A stretch of DNA of 64,000 nucleotides from a candidate division WOR-1 bacterium RIFOXYB2_FULL_37_13 (GTDB lineage: Bacteria > Margulisbacteria > WOR-1 > XYC2-FULL-46-14 > XYC2-FULL-37-10), in NCBI GenBank assembly GCA_001771535.1, contig MEUB01000017.1, positions 37,219-101,218 of the forward strand, written 5' to 3'. The position numbers and the translations under genes were made by a program. The notes under the pieces are model-generated. The model worked only from the letters and a program-made list of their open reading frames with translations, made no database searches and was not told the DNA's origin. Position 1 is the stretch's first letter; every line of letters starts with the position of its first letter. Below, piece by piece: positions 15,185 to 24,459 of this stretch.

Positions 15185-17329
15185 ATGGAAAAAACTTATA
15201 CCTTGAGGCCTTCTTTTTCTCCAAACGGGTCAAATTATACAATTCCTTATGATAAGGATTTGACAGATGAACAGCTTCCTGTCGTAAAATCACAGGGAGG
15301 GCCGTCTCTTGTTATCGCAGGAGCTGGTTCAGGCAAAACTCGTACTATAACTTATCGCGTTGCTTATCTTGTCGAATCGGGGGTTCCACTACACAATATT
15401 TTATTGGTAACATTTACCAACAAAGCGGCGCGTGAAATGAAATTCCGCGTTGAAGGGCTCCTTCGCAGGGACTTAAAAGGACTTTGGGCGGGGACTTACC
15501 ATCACATAGGCAATTTAATATTGCGAAAACATGCCAAGAAACTTGGTTACGACAAAAACTTTACAATCCTTGACCGAGCCGATTCAAAAGACCTATTCGA
15601 CAAAAGCATAAAAGAGGCGGGGATCGATACAAAGACAAGAAAATTTCCAAAAGGGGATGTTTTGCAGGATGTTTACAGCTATATCGCAAATACCCTCCAG
15701 CCTTTTTCCGAGGTTATACAAAATAAATACCCGCATCTTTTTGAATTTCAGGCCGAAATACTGCCGGTCTTTCGCAAATATGAAGAGGCAAAACTTGCGC
15801 AAAACCTGATGGACTTTGATGACTTACAAACCAAATGGCTTTATCTACTGCAAAACCATCCCGAAGTTTTGGCTGAATATTCTCAAAAATTTGAACATAT
15901 TCTTGTAGACGAGTATCAGGATACCAATTTGATCCAGTCGCAAATTATTGATCTTTTAGCTTCAACCCATCGCAACCTAATGGTAGTGGGGGACGATTCG
16001 CAAAGCATTTACTCCTTCCGTGGGGCGGAGTTCCGCAACATAATCGATTTTCCCAAAAGATACCCAAATTGTGAAATTTACAAACTTGAATTAAATCACC
16101 GCTCAACACCAGAAATCCTCGAATTTGCAAATGACAGTATAAGTAACGCGGTGGAACGATTTGAAAAAATATTAAGGCCTGTTCGCAAAAGAGGGGTAAC
16201 TCCTGCGCTCGCTTCGTTCCAGGATGTTTACAAACAGGCCTCTTTTGTCGCGCAGAGGGTTTTGGAGCTTCATGATGAAGGGATACCTCTTTCTGAAATG
16301 GCTGTTATCTATCGCTCTCATTACCATTGCCTTGAGTTGCAAATGGAGTTGACCCGCCGAAGGATTCCTCACGAAGTCAGGTCAGGGATGCGTCTGTTTG
16401 AAGAGGCTCATATAAAAGATATTTTGGCATACCTTAAAGTTTTTCACAACCCTGTCGATTCTTTATCTTGGTTGAGAATTTTAAAGCTTATCCCCGGAGT
16501 TGGACAGAAGACTGCGGAAAAGATAGTAAAGCTTGCCAAAAATTCCGCGGAACCTCTTAATGAAATAACAAAAGAATTTGTATCGTCAAATGTTTCTCGA
16601 GGGAGTAAAGAGCCTTTTATCAAATTCCAGGCATTGATAAAAGTTTTATCCCAAATGATAAACAATCCTTCTATTATGATGTCGACTATTGTGGAAAATG
16701 GATATGCCGATTATTTGAGGATGACATATCCTAACGGCGGAATGCGGATTGATGAAATCGAAGAGCTTTCAAATTATGCGAAAGAATACGATATTGAAGG
16801 ATTCCTTTCCACCTTGGCTCTTTTAGGCGGAGCGTCTGCAGAGGAGATTGCTCAAACACCGCAGGAAAAACAGAAAGAGTCGGTTGTTTTGACGACTGTT
16901 CATCAGGCAAAAGGGCTTGAATGGAAAATCGTTTTTGTCATTTGGCTTGCGGAGGGACGATTTCCTTCATATCTTACATTTAATAATCCGAAAGAACTCG
17001 AAGAAGAGAGACGATTGTTTTATGTCGCGTCTACAAGAAGTAAAGATCAGCTCTATTTGACATATCCTATTGTTTATCATTCAAGAGAGGGCGAAATTGT
17101 TTTAAAGGCGAGCAGATTTATAAAAGAGATATCGGAACATCGTTATGAAAAATGGCTGGTTGAAGATGAAAAGCCGGTTTTCAAAAGAGATGACAACGAT
17201 AATTTTACAATCAGCGGCAAAGAAGATGATGCGATCAGCTGGGACGATTACGGAGAGTTTAAAGAATCTGCTGTTCAAAGCAAAAAAGAAACCGGAATCC
17301 GCAAAGACAAGTTTTTTTGGGAAAAATAA
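15185..17329 (+). CDS. UvrD/PcrA/Rep superfamily 1 DNA helicase
   Basis: A 714-residue ATP-dependent 3'-5' DNA helicase. The conserved motifs occur in order: the Q-motif region LTDEQLPVVKS, motif I GAGSGKTRTI, Ia TFTNKAAREM, motif II VDEYQDTN, motif III GDDSQSIYSFRGA, motif IV LELNHRSTPEI, motif V TVHQAKGLEW and motif VI RRLFYVASTRSKDQLYL. It is close to UvrD/PcrA in length, but the subfamily is not certain. I start it at 15185; an upstream in-frame ATG at 15161 overlaps the -10 region. It is followed after 4 nt by xseA, so this is a DNA repair operon with xseA and xseB. Confidence 0.93.
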   Translation: MEKTYTLRPSFSPNGSNYTIPYDKDLTDEQLPVVKSQGGPSLVIAGAGSGKTRTITYRVAYLVESGVPLHNILLVTFTNKAAREMKFRVEGLLRRDLKGLWAGTYHHIGNLILRKHAKKLGYDKNFTILDRADSKDLFDKSIKEAGIDTKTRKFPKGDVLQDVYSYIANTLQPFSEVIQNKYPHLFEFQAEILPVFRKYEEAKLAQNLMDFDDLQTKWLYLLQNHPEVLAEYSQKFEHILVDEYQDTNLIQSQIIDLLASTHRNLMVVGDDSQSIYSFRGAEFRNIIDFPKRYPNCEIYKLELNHRSTPEILEFANDSISNAVERFEKILRPVRKRGVTPALASFQDVYKQASFVAQRVLELHDEGIPLSEMAVIYRSHYHCLELQMELTRRRIPHEVRSGMRLFEEAHIKDILAYLKVFHNPVDSLSWLRILKLIPGVGQKTAEKIVKLAKNSAEPLNEITKEFVSSNVSRGSKEPFIKFQALIKVLSQMINNPSIMMSTIVENGYADYLRMTYPNGGMRIDEIEELSNYAKEYDIEGFLSTLALLGGASAEEIAQTPQEKQKESVVLTTVHQAKGLEWKIVFVIWLAEGRFPSYLTFNNPKELEEERRLFYVASTRSKDQLYLTYPIVYHSREGEIVLKASRFIKEISEHRYEKWLVEDEKPVFKRDDNDNFTISGKEDDAISWDDYGEFKESAVQSKKETGIRKDKFFWEK

Positions 17330-17333
17330 AAAA

Positions 17334-18590
17334 ATGGAGAAGACTTTTTCGGTAAGCGAACTTAACAATGCGGTTAAATACTATTTAAAAAATCTTCATC
17401 CTGACGGAGTTTGGGTAAAGGGTGAAATTCTCGGGTTTAAGGCTGACAAAAGATATGCCAGTTTCCTTTTATGCGAAAAAGAAGAAGGGACTAATAATGT
17501 TTTAAGCCAGGTTCAGGTAATGTGTTGGGGAAATGATTTTTGGGATATTACGCGCGACCTTAGAGCTGTTGACAGGACATTGTCGCTTAAAGACGGGCTT
17601 TGCGTCCAATTAAAATGCCAACTTGATTTGTGGCCTAAGGCTGGGAGATTCCAACTTATTGCCAAAGAAATAGAACCTTCGGTGACTATTGGCGAGCTTC
17701 ATATTACGCGGGCAAAAATTTACAACGAGTTAAAAGACCTTGGTCTGCATAACAAAAACAAACAACTTCCGATCCCTCTGTGTCCCTTGCGGATTGCCCT
17801 TATCGCCTCGCGTGGGAGCGCCGGTTTTAACGATTTTGTAAGCGAAATAAAATCTTCAAAATATGCTTTTGGAATAGATTTTTACCATGCTGCGGTTCAG
17901 GGGGAGATGGTTGAGAAGGAAGTTGTTTTGGCTTTTGATAAGATTGTTAAAAGAAAGAACGATTATGATGTTGTTGTTATTGTCCGTGGAGGAGGGGCTG
18001 TGACCGATTTGAAATGGTTTGACAACCAGAAAATCGGGAGAGCTATAGGAGAATGTCCAATTCCCGTCATTACTGGGATTGGTCATGAGATAAATTTATC
18101 CGTAACTGATATGGTTGCCAATATAAATTTCAAGACACCGACTGCTGTTGCCGCTTTTTTGGTTAATGCCGCCTTACAGTATGAGATGGCAATATCGCAA
18201 TTAATTGACGGAATTTACAGGGAAGCATGGGAGTTGTTGGGGCAAGGTAAAATGGATCTGCATGAAATAATAAAAGATATAAATTCAGAAGGGAAATTTT
18301 ATATTGAAAGCGGGAAAAGGGATGTTTCAGAATTGTCGGAGAATTTAACAAACTCTGTTTCTGTTTTTTTAAAAAGAGCAGAGGAAAACTTTAAGCATTA
18401 TGAGGAGAAGCTCGCAATTTTTGATCCTGTTAATACATTAAGGCTGGGCTATAGCATTACAAGATCTACAAAAGGTAAAATCATTAAGAAAATTGATGAT
18501 GTCGCTATTTCTGAAAGGATTGCGGTTGAACTTAAGGACGGCCTTATTTACGGAGAAGTAGTTGAAAAGGAGGTAAAGCATGGCTGCTAA
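17334..18590 (+). CDS. xseA: Exodeoxyribonuclease VII large subunit
   Basis: A 418-residue XseA, the catalytic subunit of exonuclease VII, which degrades single-stranded DNA. The N-terminal OB-fold includes SVSELNNAVKYYL and VWVKGEILGFK. The catalytic domain shows the usual strand ALIASRGSAGFNDFVSE, the VRGGGAVTDLKWFDNQKI core and TGIGHEINLSVTDMVAN. A long C-terminal coiled-coil region binds XseB copies. The start at 17334 gives the family N-terminus; an in-frame start at 17145 would lie inside the helicase gene. It overlaps xseB by 11 nt. Confidence 0.94.
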   Translation: MEKTFSVSELNNAVKYYLKNLHPDGVWVKGEILGFKADKRYASFLLCEKEEGTNNVLSQVQVMCWGNDFWDITRDLRAVDRTLSLKDGLCVQLKCQLDLWPKAGRFQLIAKEIEPSVTIGELHITRAKIYNELKDLGLHNKNKQLPIPLCPLRIALIASRGSAGFNDFVSEIKSSKYAFGIDFYHAAVQGEMVEKEVVLAFDKIVKRKNDYDVVVIVRGGGAVTDLKWFDNQKIGRAIGECPIPVITGIGHEINLSVTDMVANINFKTPTAVAAFLVNAALQYEMAISQLIDGIYREAWELLGQGKMDLHEIIKDINSEGKFYIESGKRDVSELSENLTNSVSVFLKRAEENFKHYEEKLAIFDPVNTLRLGYSITRSTKGKIIKKIDDVAISERIAVELKDGLIYGEVVEKEVKHGC

Positions 18591-18792
18591 AAAGGGGAGT
18601 TACAAAGTCGCGTATGAGGGACTTGAAAAGATTTTTGATGAATTGCGCGAAGGGAAGATTGAGATTGATGAGTTGGAAGAGCGGCTGAAAAAAGCTTTGG
18701 AATATATTAAAACCTGCAAAGACATACTGAAAAAACAGGAAACAAAAGTGACTGATATTTTGAAAGAGATTAAAGAAGAAGAGAAGGATTAA
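18580..18792 (+). CDS. xseB: Exodeoxyribonuclease VII small subunit
   Basis: A 70-residue XseB. It has the normal family size and pattern: AYEGLEKIFDELREGKIEID, then LEERLKKALEYIKTCKDILKK, an amphipathic helical hairpin that binds the XseA coiled coil. The ribosome site AAAGGAGG lies inside the end of xseA. The C-terminus is strongly charged. Confidence 0.93.
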   Translation: MAAKKGSYKVAYEGLEKIFDELREGKIEIDELEERLKKALEYIKTCKDILKKQETKVTDILKEIKEEEKD

Positions 18793-18854
18793 TCGCTTGC
18801 TTACACGCTTGATTCTGTTTATAATTATTTTGATTTAAAGGGGGTGTAGAAAAT

Positions 18855-18962
18855 ATGGCAAACAAGGAACAAGGCGGACAAAAAAACGTTAAAAAGGTTG
18901 CAAAATTATCACTTAAAGAAAAGCGCGCGTTAAAAAGGGAAAAGAAAGCAAATCAAGGTTGA
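18855..18962 (+). CDS. Very small basic protein (35 residues), possible ribosome- or RNA-associated
   Basis: A 35-codon frame beginning MANKEQGGQKNVKKVAKL and ending with LKREKKANQG. The ribosome site AAAGGGGGTG stands 8 nt before the ATG, as strong as any in the window, so I believe it is translated. Fourteen of 35 residues are Lys or Arg and there is no hydrophobic core, which fits an RNA- or ribosome-bound peptide. It follows xseB by about 60 nt. I cannot assign it to a named family. Confidence 0.6.
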   Translation: MANKEQGGQKNVKKVAKLSLKEKRALKREKKANQG

Positions 18963-18976
18963 TTAAGTTAAGCTGA

Positions 18977-20122
18977 TTATATCAGAGCTAGAAGGTTGCT
19001 AAGCATTTCTAGCTCTTTTTTTGAATGGTTTGCTGTAATTGTTATACGCAGGCGTGCCTCTCCTTTTGCAACTGTCGGGAATCGTATGCCTGAGACGAAA
19101 AGACCATCTTCAAAAAGCTTTCTTGATATTCCCATAGTTTTTTCTTCGTTGCCGATTATAATCGGAATGATAGGGGTTTCCGTCGTAGGGTCGCGATTAA
19201 TCGCGGCTCTACGACGGTTGAAAAAACCGATATTATCCCAGAGCCTCTTCCTCAATTGCGGCTCGTTTTCAATTATTTCTAATGCGGCGATTGATGCGGC
19301 GCAAATAGAAGGAGGGAGAGAGGTTGTATATATAAAACTTCTCGCTTTATTCCTCAAAAAATCAATTAACTCAAAACTTCCCGCGATAAACCCGCCCAAA
19401 CTCCCTACGGCCTTCGAGAGAGTTCCCATTACAATATCAATTTGTCCTTCAATCCCAAAATGTTCTTCGGCTCCCCGCCCGTTTTCCCCAAGAACCCCTG
19501 TCGCATGGGCGCAATCGATCATCGTTATCGCGTTATATTTTTTTGCAAGTTTTGCAATTTGTGGAAGAGGAGCGATATCTCCGTCCATACTGAAAATAGA
19601 ATCGGTGACAATTAGCCGCTTTTTATATTTATCTGATTTTGCAAGAATTTTCTCCAAAGCTATCATGTCTTTATGGGAGTATACTTGCAGGCGGGCTTTT
19701 GACAATTTGCAGGCGTCGATTATTGACGCGTGGTTTAGGCGGTCGATAATTATTGTGTCTTTTTCGTCTGTTAATGCCGTTATTGCGCCTATATTTGCCA
19801 TGTAGCCTGTTGAAAAAACGATCGCGGACTCTCTTTTTTTAAACTTGGCGATTTTCTTTTCCAATTCTTCATGGATTATTGTATTCCCTGAAATTAAACG
19901 AGAAGCGCCAGCCCCGACACCAAACTCTTTTATGGTTTCTATTGCCATTTTTTTTACTTTTGGATGATTGGAAAGGCCGAGGTAATCGTTTGAGCAAAAG
20001 CAGATAAGCTCTTTCCCGTCGATGTATATTTTGGAACCATCGATCTTTTCAATAGTCTTGAGCGGCCTGTAAAGGCCTGATTTTTTGAGACTCTCTAATT
20101 CTTGGTTTATAAATTCGAGCAT
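18977..20122 (-). CDS. bioF: 8-amino-7-oxononanoate synthase
   Basis: A 381-residue BioF, the PLP enzyme that condenses pimeloyl-ACP (or CoA) with alanine in biotin synthesis. The family pattern is clear: ELICFCSNDYLGLSNHPKV, GAGASRLISGNTIIHEELE, DRLNHASIIDA, and the PLP-lysine motif GTLSKAVGSLGGF. I start it at MLEFINQEL (20122), since TATAAT lies 9 nt upstream (revcomp of 20132-20137) and the extra N-terminal codons up to 20212 are not BioF-like. It sits downstream of bioB in the same direction but has this promoter of its own. Confidence 0.95.
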   Translation of the reverse strand: MLEFINQELESLKKSGLYRPLKTIEKIDGSKIYIDGKELICFCSNDYLGLSNHPKVKKMAIETIKEFGVGAGASRLISGNTIIHEELEKKIAKFKKRESAIVFSTGYMANIGAITALTDEKDTIIIDRLNHASIIDACKLSKARLQVYSHKDMIALEKILAKSDKYKKRLIVTDSIFSMDGDIAPLPQIAKLAKKYNAITMIDCAHATGVLGENGRGAEEHFGIEGQIDIVMGTLSKAVGSLGGFIAGSFELIDFLRNKARSFIYTTSLPPSICAASIAALEIIENEPQLRKRLWDNIGFFNRRRAAINRDPTTETPIIPIIIGNEEKTMGISRKLFEDGLFVSGIRFPTVAKGEARLRITITANHSKKELEMLSNLLALI

Positions 20123-20208
20123 AAGAAAAAAATTATAACACGGTTTTGTGAAATTATGAGTTGAACTACAAACTATGCTTTGGAAAAATTTTCTAGGAAA
20201 GCTTTTGG

Positions 20209-21198
20209 TCAAGCCGAATATTTGTCAATCTTAAGTCCCAAATCGGCAATCATTTGCAAATCTTTTTCCGGTGCTTGGCCTTTTGTCGTCAAATAATTGC
20301 CGACCAATGTAACATTTGCTCCTGCCATAAACATGAGCGGCTGAAGGTCTCGCAAGGCTCTTTCTCTTCCACCAAAAACTCCGATATCAGCCTTTGGCAG
20401 GATGAATCTATATGTTGCGATAAGCCTTAAAACTTCAAGAGGCTCCATCTGTTTATAGTTTTTTGCCGCAGGAGTCCCTTCTATCGGATTTAATATGTTT
20501 ATCGGAACAGATTCGACATCTAATTCTCTCAAAGTAAATGCAAGCTCAATTCTTTGTTCCAAAGTTTCTCCGAGTCCGAATATCCCGCCGGAGCAGACGG
20601 AAAGCCCTGCCTCTTTCGCGGCTTTTATCGTTTCTAACCTCTCTTTGTAAGTATGAGTCGTGCAAACATTATCAAAAAAACTTTCCGCCGTTTCCAAGTT
20701 ATGATGCAACCGCTTCAGCCCTTTTGATTTTAACTCCTCAATCTGGTTTTTTGACAATGTTCCCATAGAAACACAGCGGTTAAGGTTTGTTTTATCGGTT
20801 ATATTTTTTATTGCGGAACCGATTGTTGAGAGTTCATCTTCTTTTACGATCGACTTTCCAGAAGTTACAACGCTAAAACAAGTAGCCCCCATTTTATCCT
20901 GCGAATTTTTCGCGGCGGAGAATATATCCTCATCCGACATCAGCGGATACACATCGGAGCTTGTTTTGTGATGAACCGATTGTGCGCAGAAGGAGCAGTT
21001 TTCAGAGCATTTTCCCGATTTTGCATTAATTATCGCGCAAAGTTTTACTTTATTACCTTTGAAATTTTGCTTAATATGGTTCGCGGCGGAGAGGAGATCG
21101 AAAGTGTCGCCATCAGAAGTTTTGATTAACTGCAGAGCTTTATCAAAGGAGATTTTTTTCCCTTCGATTATCTGCCTTGAAAGGGTTTTGTAAGTCAT
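20209..21198 (-). CDS. bioB: Biotin synthase (radical SAM)
   Basis: A 329-residue biotin synthase, which inserts sulfur into dethiobiotin. The radical SAM cluster motif is GKCSENCSFCAQS (C-x3-C-x2-C) near residue 57. Further family marks are VTSGKSI, the HHNLETAESFFD segment, GGIFGLGET, PINILNPIEGTP and the C-terminal MFMAGANVTLVGNYLTT. The ATG lies 5 nt after TATAAT on the minus strand, predicting a leaderless mRNA. The intergenic region toward the HicB-like gene is unusually symmetrical. Confidence 0.96.
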   Translation of the reverse strand: MTYKTLSRQIIEGKKISFDKALQLIKTSDGDTFDLLSAANHIKQNFKGNKVKLCAIINAKSGKCSENCSFCAQSVHHKTSSDVYPLMSDEDIFSAAKNSQDKMGATCFSVVTSGKSIVKEDELSTIGSAIKNITDKTNLNRCVSMGTLSKNQIEELKSKGLKRLHHNLETAESFFDNVCTTHTYKERLETIKAAKEAGLSVCSGGIFGLGETLEQRIELAFTLRELDVESVPINILNPIEGTPAAKNYKQMEPLEVLRLIATYRFILPKADIGVFGGRERALRDLQPLMFMAGANVTLVGNYLTTKGQAPEKDLQMIADLGLKIDKYSA

Positions 21199-21268
21199 AT
21201 TAAATTATATCATGGTTATCTGGTGATATAGCCCATAGTTTCAATATGAAACTGTGATATAATTTAAT
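21199..21268. promoter_or_regulatory. Symmetric divergent promoter region bioB / hicB-like
   Basis: ATTAAATTATATCA (21199-21212) and TGATATAATTTAAT (21255-21268) are a perfect 14-bp inverted repeat, each arm holding an outward-facing TATAAT. Between them is a second palindrome, AGTTTCA-ATA-TGAAACT (21237-21253). It does not match the BirA operator as I know it. Confidence 0.6.
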
Positions 21269-21291
21269 AAATCAATAGGGGGGTGTAGTTT

Positions 21292-21438
21292 ATGAGAGAG
21301 CCTACATTAACAGTATATATTCATAAAGGAGAAAAATATGTTGCTGAATGCCTTGAAATTGACGCTGTCTCACAAGGCGATACAGTGGATGAAGCAATAA
21401 AAAACATAAAAGAAGCGGTTAGTTTATACTTCGATTAG
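21292..21438 (+). CDS. HicB-like (UPF0150) small protein without an adjacent HicA
   Basis: A 48-residue protein of the HicB/UPF0150 fold: LTVYIHKGEKYVAECLEIDA, then SQGDTVDEAIKNIKEAVSLYF. The ribosome site GGGGGGTG precedes the ATG by 7 nt. HicB proteins usually neutralise a HicA toxin, yet no HicA gene flanks it and the C-terminal DNA-binding domain of longer HicB proteins is absent. The next gene (bioH-like) starts at the base after its stop, so the two are surely cotranscribed. It may be a stand-alone UPF0150 protein. Confidence 0.75.
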   Translation: MREPTLTVYIHKGEKYVAECLEIDAVSQGDTVDEAIKNIKEAVSLYFD

Positions 21439-22095
21439 ATGTTTAGAAAAATGACAACACTCCTCTTCCTCCACGGGTTTGCAACAGGCTCTGCTATCTG
21501 GGATGCTCAAGTAAAAGAATTTTCAAAAGATTTTAACGTGACAACAGATGCCGAAAAAATTGATGAACTGGAAAACGTTGTTATTGTCGCGTGGTCAATG
21601 GGGGGATGGAAGGCGTTTAAGTTATGTAACGAATATCCTCAAAAGGTTAAAGGATTGGTTCTTGTCTCCTCATTTGCAAAATATCTCAAAAGCAATGACT
21701 ATCCATATGGCGTAAATCCTGCTCTTTTGCGAAAATTAGAGAGGAAATTTATGGCTGATTATAAAGAAGGGATGCGATATTTTTATCGGCTGATTTTTGG
21801 CAATAGCGATCATGATTATCTTATCGAAAAACTTCCCGCCCATAAAAAAGAAGACTTTGCTTTATGGTTTGAGCGCTTGAAAAAAGAGGATTTCAGAAGT
21901 TTTCTTCCGCAAATTAAAATTTCAACGCTTTTAATCCATGGAAATCAGGATAATGTGGTTCCAGTTGAGTCATCTAAATACATGAACAGTCAAATATCAA
22001 ATTCCAAGCTTGAAATTTTTAAAGGAGCAGGACATGCGCCTTTTATTGAGAAGGCTGATAAGTTCAGATTGTTATTAAAGCAATTCATTGAATAA
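21439..22095 (+). CDS. BioH/BioG-like alpha/beta hydrolase (pimeloyl-ACP methyl ester esterase candidate)
   Basis: A 218-residue alpha/beta hydrolase. The catalytic triad is visible: nucleophile Ser in VAWSMGGWK, Asp in IHGNQDNVVP and His in GAGHAPF. LLFLHGFATGSAIW forms the oxyanion region. Flanked by bioB and other biotin genes, the likely job is removing the methyl ester from pimeloyl-ACP to end the BioC-BioH pathway. It is about 40 residues shorter than E. coli BioH. No bioC lies in this window. The start could also be the second ATG (MTTLLFLHG, 21451). Confidence 0.82.
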   Translation: MFRKMTTLLFLHGFATGSAIWDAQVKEFSKDFNVTTDAEKIDELENVVIVAWSMGGWKAFKLCNEYPQKVKGLVLVSSFAKYLKSNDYPYGVNPALLRKLERKFMADYKEGMRYFYRLIFGNSDHDYLIEKLPAHKKEDFALWFERLKKEDFRSFLPQIKISTLLIHGNQDNVVPVESSKYMNSQISNSKLEIFKGAGHAPFIEKADKFRLLLKQFIE

Positions 22096-22195
22096 TTTCA
22101 AAGAGAACAACTTACTCATTAATGGAAAATGTTTGTGATAAATCCAGAGATTTCTTGAAAAGGCAGGCGAAATTTGATATTCTTATAATATAGGC

Positions 22196-22267
22196 GGCCC
22201 CATCGTCTAGGGGTTAGGACATTAGCTTTTCAAGCTAACGGCCGGGGTTCGAATCCCCGTGGGGCTA
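22196..22267 (+). tRNA. tRNA-Glu (TTC)
   Basis: A 72-nt cloverleaf without encoded CCA. The acceptor GGCCCCA pairs with TGGGGCT (one G-T pair). The anticodon arm is TTAGC-TTTTCAA-GCTAA with anticodon TTC, and the T arm is CGGGG-TTCGAAT-CCCCG. Confidence 0.95.
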
Positions 22268-22268
22268 T

Positions 22269-22433
22269 TTATTTCTCCGGCCATTTTGATATATCGGTAC
22301 CGTATTTTTCTTTCTTTTTTAATAAGTTCTCTTTAAGTGTTGCTACGTTTTTTGAAAGATTGTGGACTGTTTCTTCAAAGTCGCTGATTTGTTTTAAGAG
22401 CTCATCAAATGAAAGTTTTTTTTCTTCTGTCAT
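22269..22433 (-). CDS. Small coiled-coil protein (54 residues)
   Basis: A 54-codon frame starting MTEEKKLSFDELLKQISDFE with an AGAGGTGA ribosome site 4 nt upstream and a TATAAT on the minus strand at 22456-22451. The whole chain is one charged amphipathic helix with a heptad-like pattern, ending in ISKWPEK. Not recognised; it resembles small coiled-coil subunits such as XseB only in general shape. Its stop lies 2 nt from the tRNA-Glu 3' end and it points away from thiG. Confidence 0.6.
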   Translation of the reverse strand: MTEEKKLSFDELLKQISDFEETVHNLSKNVATLKENLLKKKEKYGTDISKWPEK

Positions 22434-22489
22434 ACTTCACCTCTTAATCAATTATAGCACCATTTTAAGGAGCATAGTATAATGGATGT

Positions 22490-23254
22490 ATGACTTTAAA
22501 AATTGCCGGTAAAACTTTTTCTTCGCGCCTCTTTCTTGGTACGGGCAAGTTTCCTTCAAATGAAATATTGTCAAAAGCTCTTGCCGCGGCAGAAACGGAA
22601 ATTGTAACAGTTGCATTGCGAAGGGTTGACCTCGACGCAAAAAACGAAGATATCCTTGATGCTATTGATAAGAAAAAATATCTCGTACTTCCAAATACTT
22701 CCGGAGCCAGAGATGCGGATGAAGCGGTTCGTTTGGCTCGTCTTGCAAAGGGGATGGGAATTGGGAATTGGATAAAATTGGAGGTCACTCCCGATCCAAA
22801 CTATTTATTGCCCGATCCCATAGAGACACTAAAAGCAGCCGAGATTCTTGTAAAAGAAGGGTTTATTGTCCTCCCTTATATAAATGCCGATCCTGTTTTG
22901 GCAAAGAGGCTTGAAGAGGCAGGCTGCGCAACTGTTATGCCGCTCGGTTCTCCAATAGGCTCGCATCAGGGGATCAGGACAAAAGAAGCGATTGAAATTA
23001 TCATAGAACAGGCGAATATCCCAGTTGTTGTGGATGCGGGAATCGGAGCTCCTTCACATGCGGCACTTGCAATGGAGATGGGAGCGGATGCGGTGCTGGT
23101 AAATACCGCTATAGCAATTGCAAGCGATCCTATTAAAATGGCGGAAGCGTTTAAATTGGCAGTTATGGCGGGGCGCAAGGCTTTTTCCGTAGGGATTCGA
23201 GGATCACAAAAAACAGCTTCAGCGTCAAGTCCTTTGACCGGTTTTTTAAGATGA
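22490..23254 (+). CDS. thiG: Thiazole synthase
   Basis: A 254-residue ThiG, which makes the thiazole phosphate of thiamin from deoxyxylulose phosphate, dehydroglycine and ThiS-thiocarboxylate. Family motifs: [43 protein letters not shown] with the Schiff-base Lys, [14 protein letters not shown] and [26 protein letters not shown] (22478-22483) ends 6 nt before the ATG, so the message is probably leaderless. No TPP riboswitch is visible upstream. It overlaps thiH by 4 nt. Confidence 0.96.
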   Translation: MTLKIAGKTFSSRLFLGTGKFPSNEILSKALAAAETEIVTVALRRVDLDAKNEDILDAIDKKKYLVLPNTSGARDADEAVRLARLAKGMGIGNWIKLEVTPDPNYLLPDPIETLKAAEILVKEGFIVLPYINADPVLAKRLEEAGCATVMPLGSPIGSHQGIRTKEAIEIIIEQANIPVVVDAGIGAPSHAALAMEMGADAVLVNTAIAIASDPIKMAEAFKLAVMAGRKAFSVGIRGSQKTASASSPLTGFLR

Positions 23255-24366
23255 AGTTTATTGATGTTTTAAATAAGACCGATTTTTCAAAAATATCTTC
23301 TATTTCTGAACATGCATCTGATTTAGAGGTCAAAAGCATTTTGTCAAAAGAAAAAATAACATTTGAAGATTATATTATTCTTTTGTCTGAAACGGCGGTT
23401 AATTATCTGGAAGAAATGGCGAGAAAAGCTCAAATGATTACACAAAAGTTTTTTGGGAAGACGATTTTACTATATGCCCCAATATATTTAAGTAATGAAT
23501 GTGATAATTCTTGTATTTATTGCGGTTTCAACCAAAAGGTTTCAGGGAAGAGGATTTCTCTTTCTGTTTCTGAAGTTATAAAAGAGGCCGATTTTCTATA
23601 TGATCGCGGATTTCGGCACATCCTTTTGGTCTCCGGCGAAAAAAAGGGTATTGTTTCAATTGCATATTTAAAAGAGATTGTTTCTACTTTGCACAAAAAA
23701 TTTGAATCCATTTCTATCGAGATTTTCCCCTTGGAAGAGAACGAATATAAAGAGCTTTTTTCCGTTGGTGTAGATGGAATAACTATTTATCAAGAGGTTT
23801 ATGATAAAGAGATTTATAAAAAGGTTCATCCCGCAGGACCAAAATCCGACTATGAGTTTCGTTTGGCAACGCCGGAGAGGGCGGGGAGGGTGGGTTTCTA
23901 CAGAATAAATATAGGAGCTCTTTTGGGGCTTGGGGAATTTCAAAAAGAGGCAGCTTGCGTCGGCCTTCACGCTTCATATCTTAGGAAAAAATTTTGGAAG
24001 TCGCAAATTTCAATTTCTTTCCCGAGAATACAGGGATCGGGAGCCAATTTCAAACCAATAAATCCTATTTCTGACAAGCAGCTTGTCCAGATGTTATGCG
24101 CCCTTCGATTGTTTCTGCCGCAAGCCGGGCTTGTTCTTTCTACTCGTGAGAGTGGAACCTTTAGAGATAATTTAATTTCACTTGGAACAACGCAGATGAG
24201 CGCGGAATCAAAGACAAGCCCTGGGGGATATTTAAATTGCAACCAAGAGGGTGAGCAGTTTAATGTGTCAGATAAGAGGAGCGTTGAAGAAGTTTCGCAA
24301 GCGATCAAGCTTAAAGGGTATGAGCCGGTTTTTAAGGACTGGGACAAAGCCCTCACCCAATCTTAG
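23251..24366 (+). CDS. thiH: 2-iminoacetate synthase (radical SAM)
   Basis: A 371-residue ThiH, the radical SAM tyrosine lyase that supplies dehydroglycine to ThiG. The cluster motif is [12 protein letters not shown] (C-x3-C-x2-C) near residue 86. Other family traits are [43 protein letters not shown] and [13 protein letters not shown] near the C-terminus. Anaerobic bacteria typically use ThiH rather than ThiO, which hints at an anaerobic life. It overlaps thiG (ATGA) and is followed after 93 nt by thiS. Confidence 0.95.
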   Translation: MKFIDVLNKTDFSKISSISEHASDLEVKSILSKEKITFEDYIILLSETAVNYLEEMARKAQMITQKFFGKTILLYAPIYLSNECDNSCIYCGFNQKVSGKRISLSVSEVIKEADFLYDRGFRHILLVSGEKKGIVSIAYLKEIVSTLHKKFESISIEIFPLEENEYKELFSVGVDGITIYQEVYDKEIYKKVHPAGPKSDYEFRLATPERAGRVGFYRINIGALLGLGEFQKEAACVGLHASYLRKKFWKSQISISFPRIQGSGANFKPINPISDKQLVQMLCALRLFLPQAGLVLSTRESGTFRDNLISLGTTQMSAESKTSPGGYLNCNQEGEQFNVSDKRSVEEVSQAIKLKGYEPVFKDWDKALTQS

Positions 24367-24459
24367 GAGTTTTGAGAGTTTACAGGTATGAACCCTCTCC
24401 CAGAGGGAGAGGGAGTTTCTAGGTGATATAAAAAAGAAAGATCAAATACAGAAAAAAAA

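Noticed and set aside
18996..19805. Open frame of 269 codons antisense to bioF
   Set aside because: bioF has unmistakable family motifs over the same bases; the antisense product is low-complexity Ser/Ile-rich.
22441..22490. TPP riboswitch upstream of thiG
   Set aside because: Only about 40 nt of free sequence exist and none of the conserved TPP elements are seen; the promoter places the start at the ATG.
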